A stretch of 35,706 nucleotides of DNA from Granulicella sp. Its GTDB lineage: Bacteria; Acidobacteriota; Terriglobia; Terriglobales; Acidobacteriaceae. A model generated the notes under the pieces. That model was given only the letters and a program-made list of their open reading frames with translations, searched no databases and was not told where the DNA came from. The first letter of the stretch is position 1, and every line of letters starts with the position of its first letter. Below, in pieces: positions 24,175-33,239 of the stretch. The stretch spans positions 1 to 35,706 of the forward strand of contig DAHWOF010000053.1 in NCBI GenBank assembly GCA_027335345.1, in the 5' to 3' direction. The translations under genes were made by a program, and so were the position numbers.

Positions 24175-25239
24175 TCATACGTTCACCGCCTCCAGCAGCA
24201 CCTCAGCAAACTTCTTTCCGGCGCGAGCCTTGTACGCTCCCTTGTGAAACGCATAGCCCGCAATCAGTGGAAGCGCGATCGTGGCTTCGGCGTACACCAT
24301 CTGTTCAAAGGTCAGGTCCACCTTGCCCCAGCTCGAAGCTTCCTTCAGCGTCGACCCGCTCAGCGCTCCATCGCGAACATCAGCCACGGTAATCTGGATG
24401 GCATACTTGTGCATGGACGCTTCGATGCCGAGCACATCAGCGGCCACCACGATATCCTGGGCAAAGTTCTTCGGAACCCCTCCGCCGATCATCAGCAGTC
24501 CCGTCGTCGGGTTGGCGATCTTCAACTGGGTCAGCTCATAGAAATCCTTGGCGGAATCAATCGAAACCACAGGCTTGCCACGGCGCGCATGCTGGTGAGC
24601 CACCAGTCCGAACCCGGCGGAGCAGTCCGAGAAGGCTGGGCAAAAGATAGGAACACCCTTCTCAAAACAGGCCAGCACAATCGAGTCGTTCTGTCCGTCA
24701 GCAGGCGTCCGTCCTTGCTCCTTCAAATACCGCCCCATCTCCTGGATGAACTCCCGCGAGGAGTAGGGCCGAGGCTGGAGCCCATTGGCAATCTTCTCTG
24801 TGGTCTCGTCGCAGATTCTCAGTTGCTCCTCATCGATGAACGTGTCATAGATGCGGTCGATCATCAACTCACGCAGCTCGGCGTCACCGGCGCCATACTT
24901 GTACTCATCGCCGGCGATATAGTGCCGGAATCCCAGCGCCTCAAAAAAGTCCTGGTCTACGATATTGGCGCCCGTCGAGACGATCGCATCGACCATGTTG
25001 TTTCTTACCAGATCCACAATCACCTTCTGCAGCCCGGCTGAGATCAGGCTCCCGGCCAGGCAGAGGATTACTCCGCAATCGGTATCCTGCAGCATCTTCT
25101 CGTAGATTTGGGCCGCCCGCGCCAGATCGCGCGAGCTGTACGCCATGGACGCCATGGCGTCCACCAGCGCCACTACGTTGTGCTGCTTGATGTCGATGTG
25201 CTGAATCGGGTGCGTCAGAAGTTCATTTTTGGTCGTCAT
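24175..25239 (-). CDS. Deoxyhypusine synthase-family protein, probable homospermidine synthase
   Basis: A 354-residue NAD-dependent protein of the deoxyhypusine synthase fold. The catalytic Lys is conserved as Lys306 in SSWGKVD, the equivalent of the active-site lysine in the human enzyme. NAD-binding landmarks include VSTGANIVDQD (88-96) and GGGVPKNF. Bacteria lack the eIF5A substrate, and characterised bacterial members make homospermidine from putrescine or spermidine. That is the likely role, with polyamine supply as the pathway. No polyamine genes are visible nearby. The ATG at 25239 follows AAGGG very closely. The terminator at 23981 fits this gene. Confidence 0.88.
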   Translation of the reverse strand: MTTKNELLTHPIQHIDIKQHNVVALVDAMASMAYSSRDLARAAQIYEKMLQDTDCGVILCLAGSLISAGLQKVIVDLVRNNMVDAIVSTGANIVDQDFFEALGFRHYIAGDEYKYGAGDAELRELMIDRIYDTFIDEEQLRICDETTEKIANGLQPRPYSSREFIQEMGRYLKEQGRTPADGQNDSIVLACFEKGVPIFCPAFSDCSAGFGLVAHQHARRGKPVVSIDSAKDFYELTQLKIANPTTGLLMIGGGVPKNFAQDIVVAADVLGIEASMHKYAIQITVADVRDGALSGSTLKEASSWGKVDLTFEQMVYAEATIALPLIAGYAFHKGAYKARAGKKFAEVLLEAVNV

Positions 25240-25432
25240 ATCCCTTCAAGTTTATCGCGTCCCTCCCCGTCTTCAGGGCAGATTTGGGGAATTTACAAAT
25301 CTCAGGAACGTCGGCTGAACAGCCGAAGGACCTCTGTTGGACCGGAGCCCGGGCACACCAAGCCTGCGGCATGATCGCCTCCACTCCAGCACCTGGACCC
25401 TCCGGAACCCCCTCCACACTGGCTCTCCAGAT

Positions 25433-25502
25433 ATTCTCCCTATCCGCTCACTGGAAATTCTCCGCATCCGCTCGCCCATATTCTCCGCTTTCGCTCGCCC
25501 AT
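25433..25502. repeat. Three imperfect 23-bp tandem repeats upstream of pncB
   Basis: Units at 25433-25456, 25457-25479 and 25480-25502. The last two (ATTCTCCGC followed by C/T-rich sequence and CGCTCGCCCAT) differ at two positions, and the first is more degenerate. They end 19 bases before the pncB start in the 282-base gap between divergent genes. They could be regulatory iterons or simple repeats. Confidence 0.6.
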
Positions 25503-25521
25503 TGATACCCTGTTAATCACG

Positions 25522-26832
25522 ATGAACGTCAACTTTGCCGAGCGCGCCCATAACCACAACTGGAAGCTGGACCCCATCGTCCGCTCGCTGCTCGACACTG
25601 ATTTTTACAAGCTGCTCATGTTGCAGTTCATCCGGAAGAACTTCCCCACCACCCACGCCACCAGCGAGATCTACAACCGCACTCTCCATATTCGGTTGGC
25701 CGATCGCATCCCCGCCGCCGCCCTGCGCGAGCAGATGGAACACGTCCGCTCGCTCCGCTTCCGCCGCAGTGAGCTGGTCTGGCTGGCCGGCAACACTTTT
25801 TACGGAACCAAGCAGATCTTCCGCCCTGACTTTCTGCACTGGCTGGAACACGAGTTCCGCCTCTCGGACTACACCATCGACGAATCTGAAGGTCAGCTCA
25901 ACATCCGCTTCTCCGGCCTTTGGAGCGAAGTCACCCTGTGGGAGATCTACTCTCTGGCCATCGTCAGCGAGATGAAGAGCCGCGCCGCTCTGGCGACTCT
26001 CAATGAACTCGAACTGGACGTACTCTACGCCCGGGCCAAGACCCGTCTGTGGGACAAGATCGAGCTGCTTCGCACCGTTCCAGGCCTTCAACTCTCTGAC
26101 TTCGGCACCCGGCGCCGTCACAGCTTCCTCTGGCAGGAGTACTGCATTCAGGCTCTGGCCACCGCCCTCGGCCCCTCTTTTGTGGGTACATCCAACACCG
26201 CGCTGGCCTTCAAACACGACCTCGAAGCCATCGGCACCAACGGGCACGAACTGCCCATGGCTATGGCGGCGCTGGCCTCCCTGGGCTCCGATAGCGACCT
26301 GCGCAACTCCCAGTACCGGGTCCTCGATCTCTGGCGCCTGTCTTACGACAACGAACTCCTCATCCTTCTGCCAGACACCTTTGGCACCACCCAGTTCCTC
26401 GACAACGCACCTCCCTGGGTAGCCACCTGGACCGGAGAACGGATCGATTCCAAAGACCCCTTTGTGGCCGGCGACGAGTACATCGCATGGCTCCGCGCTC
26501 GCGGCCAGGATCCCAACAGCAAGCGCCTGATCGCCTCCGATGCGCTGGATGCCTCCGCCATTGTCGAGATCCACAACTACTTCAACGGCCGCATTCGCTT
26601 TTCAGCCGGATGGGGAACGTTGCTCACCAATGACTTTCGCGGCTGCCACCCCCGCAACGAAGACTCCTTCGAGCCCATCAGCCTGGTCTGCAAGCTCACC
26701 AGCGTCGACGGCATCCCTACCGTCAAACTTTCAGACAACCCCAGCAAATCCACCGGCCCTGCCGACCTGATCGCACGCTATCGGCGCGTCTTCAATCACC
26801 CCGTCCAGAACGAAGTTCCCGTCCTGGTATAA
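25522..26832 (+). CDS. pncB: Nicotinate phosphoribosyltransferase
   Basis: A 436-residue enzyme of NAD salvage converting nicotinate and PRPP to nicotinate mononucleotide, with ATP-driven His phosphorylation. The N-terminal LDTDFYKLLMLQFI is the family signature. The phosphorylated His lies in GTNGHELPMA (about residue 240), and the C-terminal VCKLTSVDGIPTVKLSDNPSKS fits the family. Length is normal. The start has no obvious ribosome-binding site but agrees with family N-termini. It is divergent from the deoxyhypusine-synthase-like gene. Confidence 0.93.
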   Translation: MNVNFAERAHNHNWKLDPIVRSLLDTDFYKLLMLQFIRKNFPTTHATSEIYNRTLHIRLADRIPAAALREQMEHVRSLRFRRSELVWLAGNTFYGTKQIFRPDFLHWLEHEFRLSDYTIDESEGQLNIRFSGLWSEVTLWEIYSLAIVSEMKSRAALATLNELELDVLYARAKTRLWDKIELLRTVPGLQLSDFGTRRRHSFLWQEYCIQALATALGPSFVGTSNTALAFKHDLEAIGTNGHELPMAMAALASLGSDSDLRNSQYRVLDLWRLSYDNELLILLPDTFGTTQFLDNAPPWVATWTGERIDSKDPFVAGDEYIAWLRARGQDPNSKRLIASDALDASAIVEIHNYFNGRIRFSAGWGTLLTNDFRGCHPRNEDSFEPISLVCKLTSVDGIPTVKLSDNPSKSTGPADLIARYRRVFNHPVQNEVPVLV

Positions 26833-26894
26833 CCCACGTGCGGGATAGCGCAGGCGCACAACCGAGTCCGGACCCGCAGCGCTATACTCCCCCC

Positions 26895-27887
26895 ATGCGC
26901 CCGGTCTCATCTTCACTTGCCCGCCTGACTGGCCTGGCTTTGGCTGCGGCCTTGTTTCTCAGTCTCCTGGCTCCCACGGCACACGCCTGGGGCCGCGATG
27001 GCCACAGGATCATCAACAAACTGGCCGCCGAATACCTTCCCCCAAACGTTCCTTACTTCCTGCGCAACGGTAACGGCATCGACGTGATGGAGTGGATGGG
27101 ACCGGAACCCGATCGCTGGAAGCATCGCGATGCCGAACCCCAACTGACCGCTACCCAGTCCCCGGACCACTTCCTCGACTACGAGTGGGCCATCTACGGC
27201 GCTACGCCGTGCGCCGCAGGCACACCTGATTGCATCGCCGGCTATGACTTCCCGCGCGCCCGGTATGACTTCATCCGCAACCTCACCGCCGCTCTTCCCC
27301 ATCACCCTGAGATCAAGAGCTTTGAGGCCGTGGGCTTCCAGCCGTGGCAGGTGGAAGAGGTCTGGCAGCGCCTCAAATCCGACTTCCGCCTCTATCGTCA
27401 ACTCACCGCAGCCAACCAAGACACGGCTCCCGTCCAACTCGCAATTCTCTACGACGCCGGATGGCTCGGCCACTACGTAGGCGACGGTTCCCAGCCTCTC
27501 CACGACACCATCCAATACAACGGCTGGACTGGCCCCAATCCCCACCACTACACCACCGGCCACTCCATCCACGCGCAGTTTGAGTCCGTCTACGTCTCGG
27601 CCAACATCAAGGCCTCCGATGTGGCTCCGCTGGTAGCCGCCGCGCCGCCCACCGTGATCAACGACGAGTGGACCCAGTACTGGCGTTATCTTCTCCACTC
27701 CCACTCGCTGGTCACCAAGGTCTACCAGCTTGACCAGCAAGGCGGTTTTCTGAACGCCGGTACGCCTCAGGCCAAATCCTTCACCGAAGAACGTCTGGCC
27801 GCAGGAGCCATCGAACTGCGTGACCTCATCGTCTCCGCCTGGGTTCACTCCGCCGACCCCGTCCAGGAGTACCCCGGCCCCCAATAG
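26895..27887 (+). CDS. Secreted S1/P1-type zinc nuclease
   Basis: A 330-residue protein with a clear Sec signal peptide (hydrophobic LTGLALAAALFLSLLAP) and cleavage after AHA. This makes the mature N-terminus Trp, which in S1/P1 nucleases itself coordinates zinc. WGRDGHRI, then DHFLDYEW and GHYVGDGSQPLH supply the other His and Asp ligands. It would degrade single-stranded nucleic acids and release 5'-nucleotides outside the cytoplasm. I chose ATG 26895 over an earlier ATG because the signal peptide begins there. Confidence 0.88.
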   Translation: MRPVSSSLARLTGLALAAALFLSLLAPTAHAWGRDGHRIINKLAAEYLPPNVPYFLRNGNGIDVMEWMGPEPDRWKHRDAEPQLTATQSPDHFLDYEWAIYGATPCAAGTPDCIAGYDFPRARYDFIRNLTAALPHHPEIKSFEAVGFQPWQVEEVWQRLKSDFRLYRQLTAANQDTAPVQLAILYDAGWLGHYVGDGSQPLHDTIQYNGWTGPNPHHYTTGHSIHAQFESVYVSANIKASDVAPLVAAAPPTVINDEWTQYWRYLLHSHSLVTKVYQLDQQGGFLNAGTPQAKSFTEERLAAGAIELRDLIVSAWVHSADPVQEYPGPQ

Positions 27888-28020
27888 GAGCATCGGAAGC
27901 ATCTCTCTTTCTTTGGTAGAGTGCGTGGCCCAAAATCCACGGCCCTGAATGCAGATCACTGCTGCCGACCAGCTCCCCTGCCATCGGCAGAAAACGGCTT
28001 GATAGAGCTGGCGCACCCAA

Positions 28021-28524
28021 TTACCTGGTGGATGGCTGTTCCCTTGCCCGCGCCGCCATCCTACGCAACATCGGCTCGCTGCTGAGTGCGATCACCGGCA
28101 CGGCCACGGCGGCAAAGGCCGCCCAGACCACCAGCGCGTGCCACTCCCAATACCACAGCATCCGCGTCGTCTCCCAAGGGTGGGTCCGCACCGCCTCCCA
28201 GAGCGCATGGCCCTCCAGAGGCAGCCGGGGTGTGCCGAAGACCAGCGACCCTGCCTTGATGAAGACCGGAAACAGAACCAGCTCCAGCGGATACACCGCG
28301 TGGTTACCCACCTGCGATGCCACAATGTTCAGCCGCAGCAGCGCCGCCAGCCCCAAAACCAACACCGTCGTCGAGCCCAGCAGAGGGTTCACGCCGACCG
28401 CCACACCCAGCGCCAGCGACCAGGCTAGCTTGTCCGGATCCGCGCCCATCCGCAGCAGGCCCGTCACCGGGTTCACCATCCATCGCTGCCAGAGGTTGGC
28501 CACGTCACCAGCATACCGGTACAC
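28021..28524 (-). CDS. DUF2062 membrane protein
   Basis: A 167-residue protein with about three or four hydrophobic segments. The DUF2062 pattern is visible: SLALGVAVGVNPLLGSTT, followed by LRLNIVASQVGNHAVYPL. Function in the family is not settled. GTG at 28524 is the proposed start, with a later GTG at 28503 possible. Its start is only eight bases from the start of the divergent acyltransferase gene. Confidence 0.8.
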   Translation of the reverse strand: MYRYAGDVANLWQRWMVNPVTGLLRMGADPDKLAWSLALGVAVGVNPLLGSTTVLVLGLAALLRLNIVASQVGNHAVYPLELVLFPVFIKAGSLVFGTPRLPLEGHALWEAVRTHPWETTRMLWYWEWHALVVWAAFAAVAVPVIALSSEPMLRRMAARAREQPSTR

Positions 28525-28532
28525 TCAGCGCA

Positions 28533-29387
28533 GTGTCTTCCTTGCCGGCACTTGTTGGGGTGAAGGACCCGGTTGGCTTGTCCGTTCTACGCACGCTCCG
28601 TTTTGGGTTACGCCGCCTTTGGCGGCTGCTCGCGCTCGCTGCCATCCTGGCTTGGTCCATCCTCGATCTTCTCTTCTCCCGCCCGAACACCCGCGCCCTT
28701 CGCGCACAGTGGCTGAGCCGCCTCTGTCGGCGAGTCATCCGCCTGTGCCACGTCACCGTCACTACCATCGGTCCCGTCCCTGCCTGCGGGGCGGTGATCT
28801 CGAATCACCTGAGCTACGTCGATATTCCCGTCCACGCCGGCGCTCGCCCCTGCGTCTTTGTCTCCAAGATCGAACTCTGCTCCACCCTCATCTTTGGATG
28901 GATCAGCCAGATGGCCGGCACCATCTATGTGAACCGCTCCTCCGGCCGCAGCGCGCTGCAAGCAGGCGCCGGCATGGCGAAGGGCCTTCGCGACAACCTC
29001 CCCGTGGTCTTCTTTCCCGAAGGTACGACCGGCGTCGGCGACTTGCCCACCCTGCCCTTCCACGGCGGACTGATCGCTATGGCCATCGCCGCTGACCAGC
29101 CCGTGATTGCCTCCTTCATCCACTACGAACTCACGCCAGAAGATCTCTCCCGAGGCAAGTCGATCCGCGACGATGTTCACTGGGGTTCACAGACTCTCTT
29201 CCGGCACGTGTGGAACTACTTTGACCTCGGCGCTCTTCACGCCACCATACGATTTGCGCCTGAACCGATTCTCTTCTCCCCGGCAGCCATCACGAACCGA
29301 AAGATTGCCGCACGTGAGGCCCAGGCCGCGGTCAATGCTTTGGCCCTCGCCGTCAAGGCGCCTGCGCAGGACCGTCAGGTTGTTTAA
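28533..29387 (+). CDS. PlsC-like 1-acyl-glycerol-3-phosphate acyltransferase
   Basis: A 284-residue acyltransferase with one N-terminal membrane segment (LLALAAILAWSILDLLF). It has the catalytic H-x4-D motif NHLSYVD (His92, Asp97) and the phosphate-binding FPEGTT near residue 165. It would acylate lysophosphatidate or a related lipid at the inner membrane. No ATG exists near the start. GTG 28533 gives a normal N-terminus. Lyso-ornithine-lipid acyltransferase is an alternative. It is divergent from DUF2062. Confidence 0.83.
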   Translation: MSSLPALVGVKDPVGLSVLRTLRFGLRRLWRLLALAAILAWSILDLLFSRPNTRALRAQWLSRLCRRVIRLCHVTVTTIGPVPACGAVISNHLSYVDIPVHAGARPCVFVSKIELCSTLIFGWISQMAGTIYVNRSSGRSALQAGAGMAKGLRDNLPVVFFPEGTTGVGDLPTLPFHGGLIAMAIAADQPVIASFIHYELTPEDLSRGKSIRDDVHWGSQTLFRHVWNYFDLGALHATIRFAPEPILFSPAAITNRKIAAREAQAAVNALALAVKAPAQDRQVV

Positions 29388-29476
29388 CCGTTGAAACTCC
29401 GCAGTTTTCCCGGTGCAGGCAACCCTCGCGCTCAGATAGCCCATCCCTCATCCCTGCAAGCTTTATCCTTGGAACC

Positions 29477-31156
29477 ATGGAGACCGCCTTCACTGACCCG
29501 CTCGCCAACACCCCAGGACATCGCTCCTCACCGGATCGCCTGGCCGATCTTCCTCGCCTGGTCACAGCCTTCTACGCCAACCACCCCGACCCCGGGGTCA
29601 CCAGTCAGAAGGTGAGCTTCGGCACCAGCGGGCATCGTGGCTCCTCGCTGACCTCCAGCTTCAACTACGCCCACATTCTGGCCATCACCCAGGCCATCGT
29701 CGAGTACCGCGCCGCGCAAAAGACCACCGGCCCGCTCTTTCTGGCCCAGGATACCCATGCACTGTCCGAGCCCGCCTTCGCCACGGCCCTGGAGGTTCTC
29801 TCCGCAAACGGCGTTGACGTGATGATTGATAGCGTCCGCGACAGTCAGGAACAGGCTGGCGGTTATACCCCCACCCCCGTTCTCTCCCACGCCATCCTGG
29901 AGTACAACGCCTCGGGGACCAAAGCGCCGGCCGACGGCATCGTCATCACCCCCAGCCACAACCCTCCCCAGGACGGTGGCTTCAAGTACAACCCACCCAA
30001 CGGCGGACCCGCCGATACGTCGGCCACCAAGTGGATCGAGAACCGGGCCAACGAACTCATCGCCAACAAGCTCCAAGGCGTCAAACGGCTTGCCTTCTCC
30101 AAAGCCTTGGCCGCTTCCACCACCCACCGCCACGATTACATCACCGCCTACGTCCAGGACCTGGTCAACATCATCGACATCGATGCCATCCGTCACTCTG
30201 GACTCAAACTCGCTGTCGATCCTCTGGGTGGCGCCGGTGTAGCCTACTGGCCTCGCATCGCCGAGTTCTACCAGCTTCCACTGGAGATCCTGAACCCCTA
30301 CGTCGATCCCACCTTCCGCTTCATGACGTTGGATTGGGACTCGCGCATCCGCATGGACTGCTCCAGTCCCTTCGCCATGGCCAGCCTGATCGCCAACAAG
30401 GATCAGTACGACGTTGCCTGGGCCTGCGACACCGACCACGATCGCCACGGCATCGTCACTCGCAGCTCTGGCCTGCTCAACCCCAACCACTACCTTGCCG
30501 TTTGCATTCAGTACCTCTTCACCCACCGCGCAGAGTGGTCGCCAAAGGTGGGCATTGGCAAAACGCTGGTTTCCTCCAGCATCATCGATCGGGTCGCCAA
30601 AGGCCTTGGCCGCCCCATGGTCGAAGTACCCGTTGGCTTCAAATGGTTCGTTCCCGGCCTGATGAACGGCGAGCTTGGCTTTGTCGGCGAAGAGTCGGCT
30701 GGCGCGACCTTCCTCCGCCTCAACGGCAGGGTTTGGACCACTGACAAAGATGGACTCATCCTGGGCTTGCTCGCTGCCGAGATGACCGCCATCACCGGCA
30801 AGGACCCCGGCCAGATCTACAACGAACTGACGGCCAGGTATGGGAACCCGGTCTATCAACGCATCGATGCCGATGCAACCAGAGAACAGAAGGCCAAGCT
30901 GGCGCAACTCTCTCCCGCTCAGGTCACGGTCAAAGAGATGGCGGGCCAGCCCATCACCGCTATCCTCACGGAGGCTCCCGGCAACCATGCCTCCATCGGT
31001 GGGCTAAAGGTCACCACTGCGGACGGCTGGTTCGCCGCTCGTCCCAGCGGCACAGAAGACGTATATAAGATCTATGCGGAAAGCTTTCAGGGCGAGGCCC
31101 ACCTCAAACAGATCCAGAGTGAAGCCAAGGATCTGGTCACCGCTGCTATCGCATGA
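29477..31156 (+). CDS. pgm: Phosphoglucomutase (alpha-D-glucose phosphate-specific)
   Basis: A 559-residue mutase of the alpha-phosphohexomutase superfamily interconverting glucose-1- and glucose-6-phosphate. It has the phosphoserine loop TPSHNP with Ser160, the metal loop DTDHDR near residues 318-323, the sugar loop GEESAGATF and the phosphate loop RPSGTEDVYKIY near the C-terminus. Length matches the bacterial Pgm type. It serves glycogen, trehalose and nucleotide-sugar synthesis. A weak ribosome-binding site precedes the ATG. Confidence 0.95.
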   Translation: METAFTDPLANTPGHRSSPDRLADLPRLVTAFYANHPDPGVTSQKVSFGTSGHRGSSLTSSFNYAHILAITQAIVEYRAAQKTTGPLFLAQDTHALSEPAFATALEVLSANGVDVMIDSVRDSQEQAGGYTPTPVLSHAILEYNASGTKAPADGIVITPSHNPPQDGGFKYNPPNGGPADTSATKWIENRANELIANKLQGVKRLAFSKALAASTTHRHDYITAYVQDLVNIIDIDAIRHSGLKLAVDPLGGAGVAYWPRIAEFYQLPLEILNPYVDPTFRFMTLDWDSRIRMDCSSPFAMASLIANKDQYDVAWACDTDHDRHGIVTRSSGLLNPNHYLAVCIQYLFTHRAEWSPKVGIGKTLVSSSIIDRVAKGLGRPMVEVPVGFKWFVPGLMNGELGFVGEESAGATFLRLNGRVWTTDKDGLILGLLAAEMTAITGKDPGQIYNELTARYGNPVYQRIDADATREQKAKLAQLSPAQVTVKEMAGQPITAILTEAPGNHASIGGLKVTTADGWFAARPSGTEDVYKIYAESFQGEAHLKQIQSEAKDLVTAAIA

Positions 31157-31265
31157 CAGACCCATCATCGGATGAAATTCGAGCTTCTCCACCGCATGAC
31201 TTTCCAACTTGGCCCGCAAATGGCATCTGGGTCGAAACATCACACTCTCACCCAAGGATACTGAT

Positions 31266-32060
31266 ATGAACCTTCGTACTGCTTTTGCCTTCCTCGCTCT
31301 GGCGTCCCTCTCGCTGCCTGCTCTCGCTGCCAAGAATAAAGACAACACTTTCACTCTGGTTGACGCCACCAGCGGCAAGAACGTCGGCAAGGCTTCCTAC
31401 TCGATCCAGCAATCCAAAAAGGGCTACAAGATTGACGGTCGCTTCCAGTACAACATCACTTCCACTTCCACCCCCGCTGCCGGCACGCAGACCAAGGGCA
31501 AGGGCAACAGCAACGCCAGTTCCAACGAGCAGGGCCAGTACGATATCTCTTATAAGGTAGACAGCAACGGCAACTTTCTCTCCGGTTCCATTCAGGACCA
31601 GCTCGCTCAAAAGACCTACAGTTGGCAGCCCAACAAACAGCGCACCACGATTGAGGTCTCCACCATTCAGGCCGGCAGCCTGGGAAGCCCTACCACCGCC
31701 CCACTCCCCAAGCCGGACTTCTTCATGGTTACCGACGGCGACCCCTCCGCCATCCAGGTTCTCATGACCGCCTCCAAAGCCCATCCCAGCCCGAACTCCG
31801 TGTACTTGCTGCTGGTTCCTGAAGACGCCATCAATCCGAAGAACAAGTACATCCTGGTCAGCATCCAGCCCGACGCCGACCGCACCGGCACCCTGGACGG
31901 CAAATCCATCGCTCTCAAGAGCTTCATCTTGCGCTTCCACACCGGTCCAACGGCAGAGGTCTACCTGGATGGCAACGGCAACCTCATGGAGGCCGATCTG
32001 GCCAAGCTTCAACTCAACTACATCCGCAAGGGCTTCACACTCACTCCAGCGGCCAAGTAG
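31266..32060 (+). CDS. Secreted protein of unknown function
   Basis: A 264-residue protein with a signal peptide (LRTAFAFLALASLSLPALAA) that should be cleaved near ALA|AK. The mature part is hydrophilic, Ser/Thr/Asn/Lys-rich, with a low-complexity stretch around 75-105 and otherwise beta-strand-like segments ending in TAEVYLDGNGNLMEADL. No enzyme motif is seen. I chose ATG 31266 because AAGGA lies seven bases upstream and the signal peptide begins there. It probably has its own transcription, 109 bases after pgm. Confidence 0.75.
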   Translation: MNLRTAFAFLALASLSLPALAAKNKDNTFTLVDATSGKNVGKASYSIQQSKKGYKIDGRFQYNITSTSTPAAGTQTKGKGNSNASSNEQGQYDISYKVDSNGNFLSGSIQDQLAQKTYSWQPNKQRTTIEVSTIQAGSLGSPTTAPLPKPDFFMVTDGDPSAIQVLMTASKAHPSPNSVYLLLVPEDAINPKNKYILVSIQPDADRTGTLDGKSIALKSFILRFHTGPTAEVYLDGNGNLMEADLAKLQLNYIRKGFTLTPAAK

Positions 32061-32588
32061 CACGGGGTATCTCCAACCCAATGGGAGTCCTGGGAGTCGG
32101 GAAAAGCCACTCATGCCGGCGGCCAGGCTCCCAGCCGCGGAGCCCTGCATCGATGCGTCGGATTGTGGGCTGATGACGGAAGCAGTCGTCCAGACTTCGA
32201 AGCCGCTCATCACCAGTTGAGCCCACTGCCGTTGGCGATCTCAGATCTTGACGCGCACCGGTCTCTCCCACACAGCCCTCGGTGAGACCTCCCTGCCAGG
32301 ATTCAGCTTCAACCGCAAGATGCGGGTGGCATTGGGACCCTCCCGGGGATGCGTTCGCTGCGCTTGCGCCAGAGTCTTCCAGCCGAACCACCCGGCGCCT
32401 TTTCCGCCGCGCCGTCCTCAGTCCGAGGTATGCTTTGGAGGAAAGAAGCTGCGAAAGAACTTACGCTTGGCCGGTGCGAAGATCCTTGGGATCGCCGAGC
32501 AACCCCACCCTGGTTGCAACCTTCCATCCCGTCGTCTCCGCACCTTCCATCTACCCCGCCGCCTCCAGGAACTCCGGTTGATCCGATC
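32061..32588. other. Intergenic region without a supported gene
   Basis: A 528-base gap. Frames across it are low quality on both strands and none has a recognisable motif with a ribosome-binding site. A possible secondary structure pairs GTGGGCT (32165-32171) with AGCCCAC (32220-32226), and inner segments TGATGA and TCATCA can also pair, but I cannot assign a role. Confidence 0.5.
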
Positions 32589-33227
32589 ATGCCCCAGCCA
32601 CTCTCCCCTGATCGCCTTGAAGCCTTCTCCGATGGAGTCATCGCCGTCATCATCACCATCATGGTGCTGGAACTTCAGGTGCCATCCAAAGAGATCTCGG
32701 ATATGGAAGGTCTGCGCCGGATCCTTCCCTTGCTCATCGTCTATCTGCTCAGCTTCGTCCAGACCGGCATCTACTGGGTCAATCACCACTACCTGACCGA
32801 CAGACTGGAGGGCGTCACCCATGGCATCCTGTGGTCCAACCTGGGCCTGCTCTTCTTCCTCTCCCTCATCCCCTTCGCCACGCGCTGGGTGGGCATGCGT
32901 GGCATCTCATCCTTTTCCATCGCTCTCTACGCCCTTACCTGCGCTCTGCCGGCTATCGCATGGTTCGTCCTCTCCACGATGATCGGCCGCCATACGGGAC
33001 AGCCCTTGGCCGCCAGCTTCAGCAAGCAGGCAGTCTCCACCGCGCTTTACCTGGGTGCGATTCCGGCCGCCTTTCTTGCGCCGACCTTTGCTCCCAACAT
33101 CGGGCCGACTCTCGCCCTGAGCATGATCGCCCTGGTCGCCTTGCTGTGGCTCATCCCGCCCCAAACGCTTGCTCAGCGGACCCGAAGCGCCTCTTCGGGC
33201 GAGCACTCCCACAACGATCAGCGTTAA
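32589..33227 (+). CDS. TMEM175-like potassium channel family protein
   Basis: A 212-residue membrane protein with about six hydrophobic segments. The hallmark F-S-D-G-V (13-17, in RLEAFSDGVIAVIITIMVLEL) lines the pore in TMEM175 channels. It would form a K+-permeable channel in the inner membrane. I chose ATG 32589 because the family starts a few residues before this motif. An upstream in-frame ATG at 32349 would add 80 residues unlike the family. dapA begins 12 bases after its stop. Confidence 0.88.
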   Translation: MPQPLSPDRLEAFSDGVIAVIITIMVLELQVPSKEISDMEGLRRILPLLIVYLLSFVQTGIYWVNHHYLTDRLEGVTHGILWSNLGLLFFLSLIPFATRWVGMRGISSFSIALYALTCALPAIAWFVLSTMIGRHTGQPLAASFSKQAVSTALYLGAIPAAFLAPTFAPNIGPTLALSMIALVALLWLIPPQTLAQRTRSASSGEHSHNDQR

Positions 33228-33239
33228 ACTTTCATCGAG

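Noticed and set aside
23470-25041. Long plus-strand open frame of 523 codons
   Set aside because: Antisense to the MgtE-N/CBS and deoxyhypusine-synthase-like genes and crosses the terminator and repeat. It is a shadow of high-GC coding DNA.
27962-27990. Inverted repeat CTGCCGA/TCGGCAG between the nuclease and DUF2062 genes
   Set aside because: Loop of 15 bases and no T-run on either strand after the stem, so not supported as a terminator.
32041-32391. 116-codon minus-strand frame after the secreted protein
   Set aside because: No recognisable motif, no ribosome-binding site, and overlaps the 3' end of the plus-strand gene.
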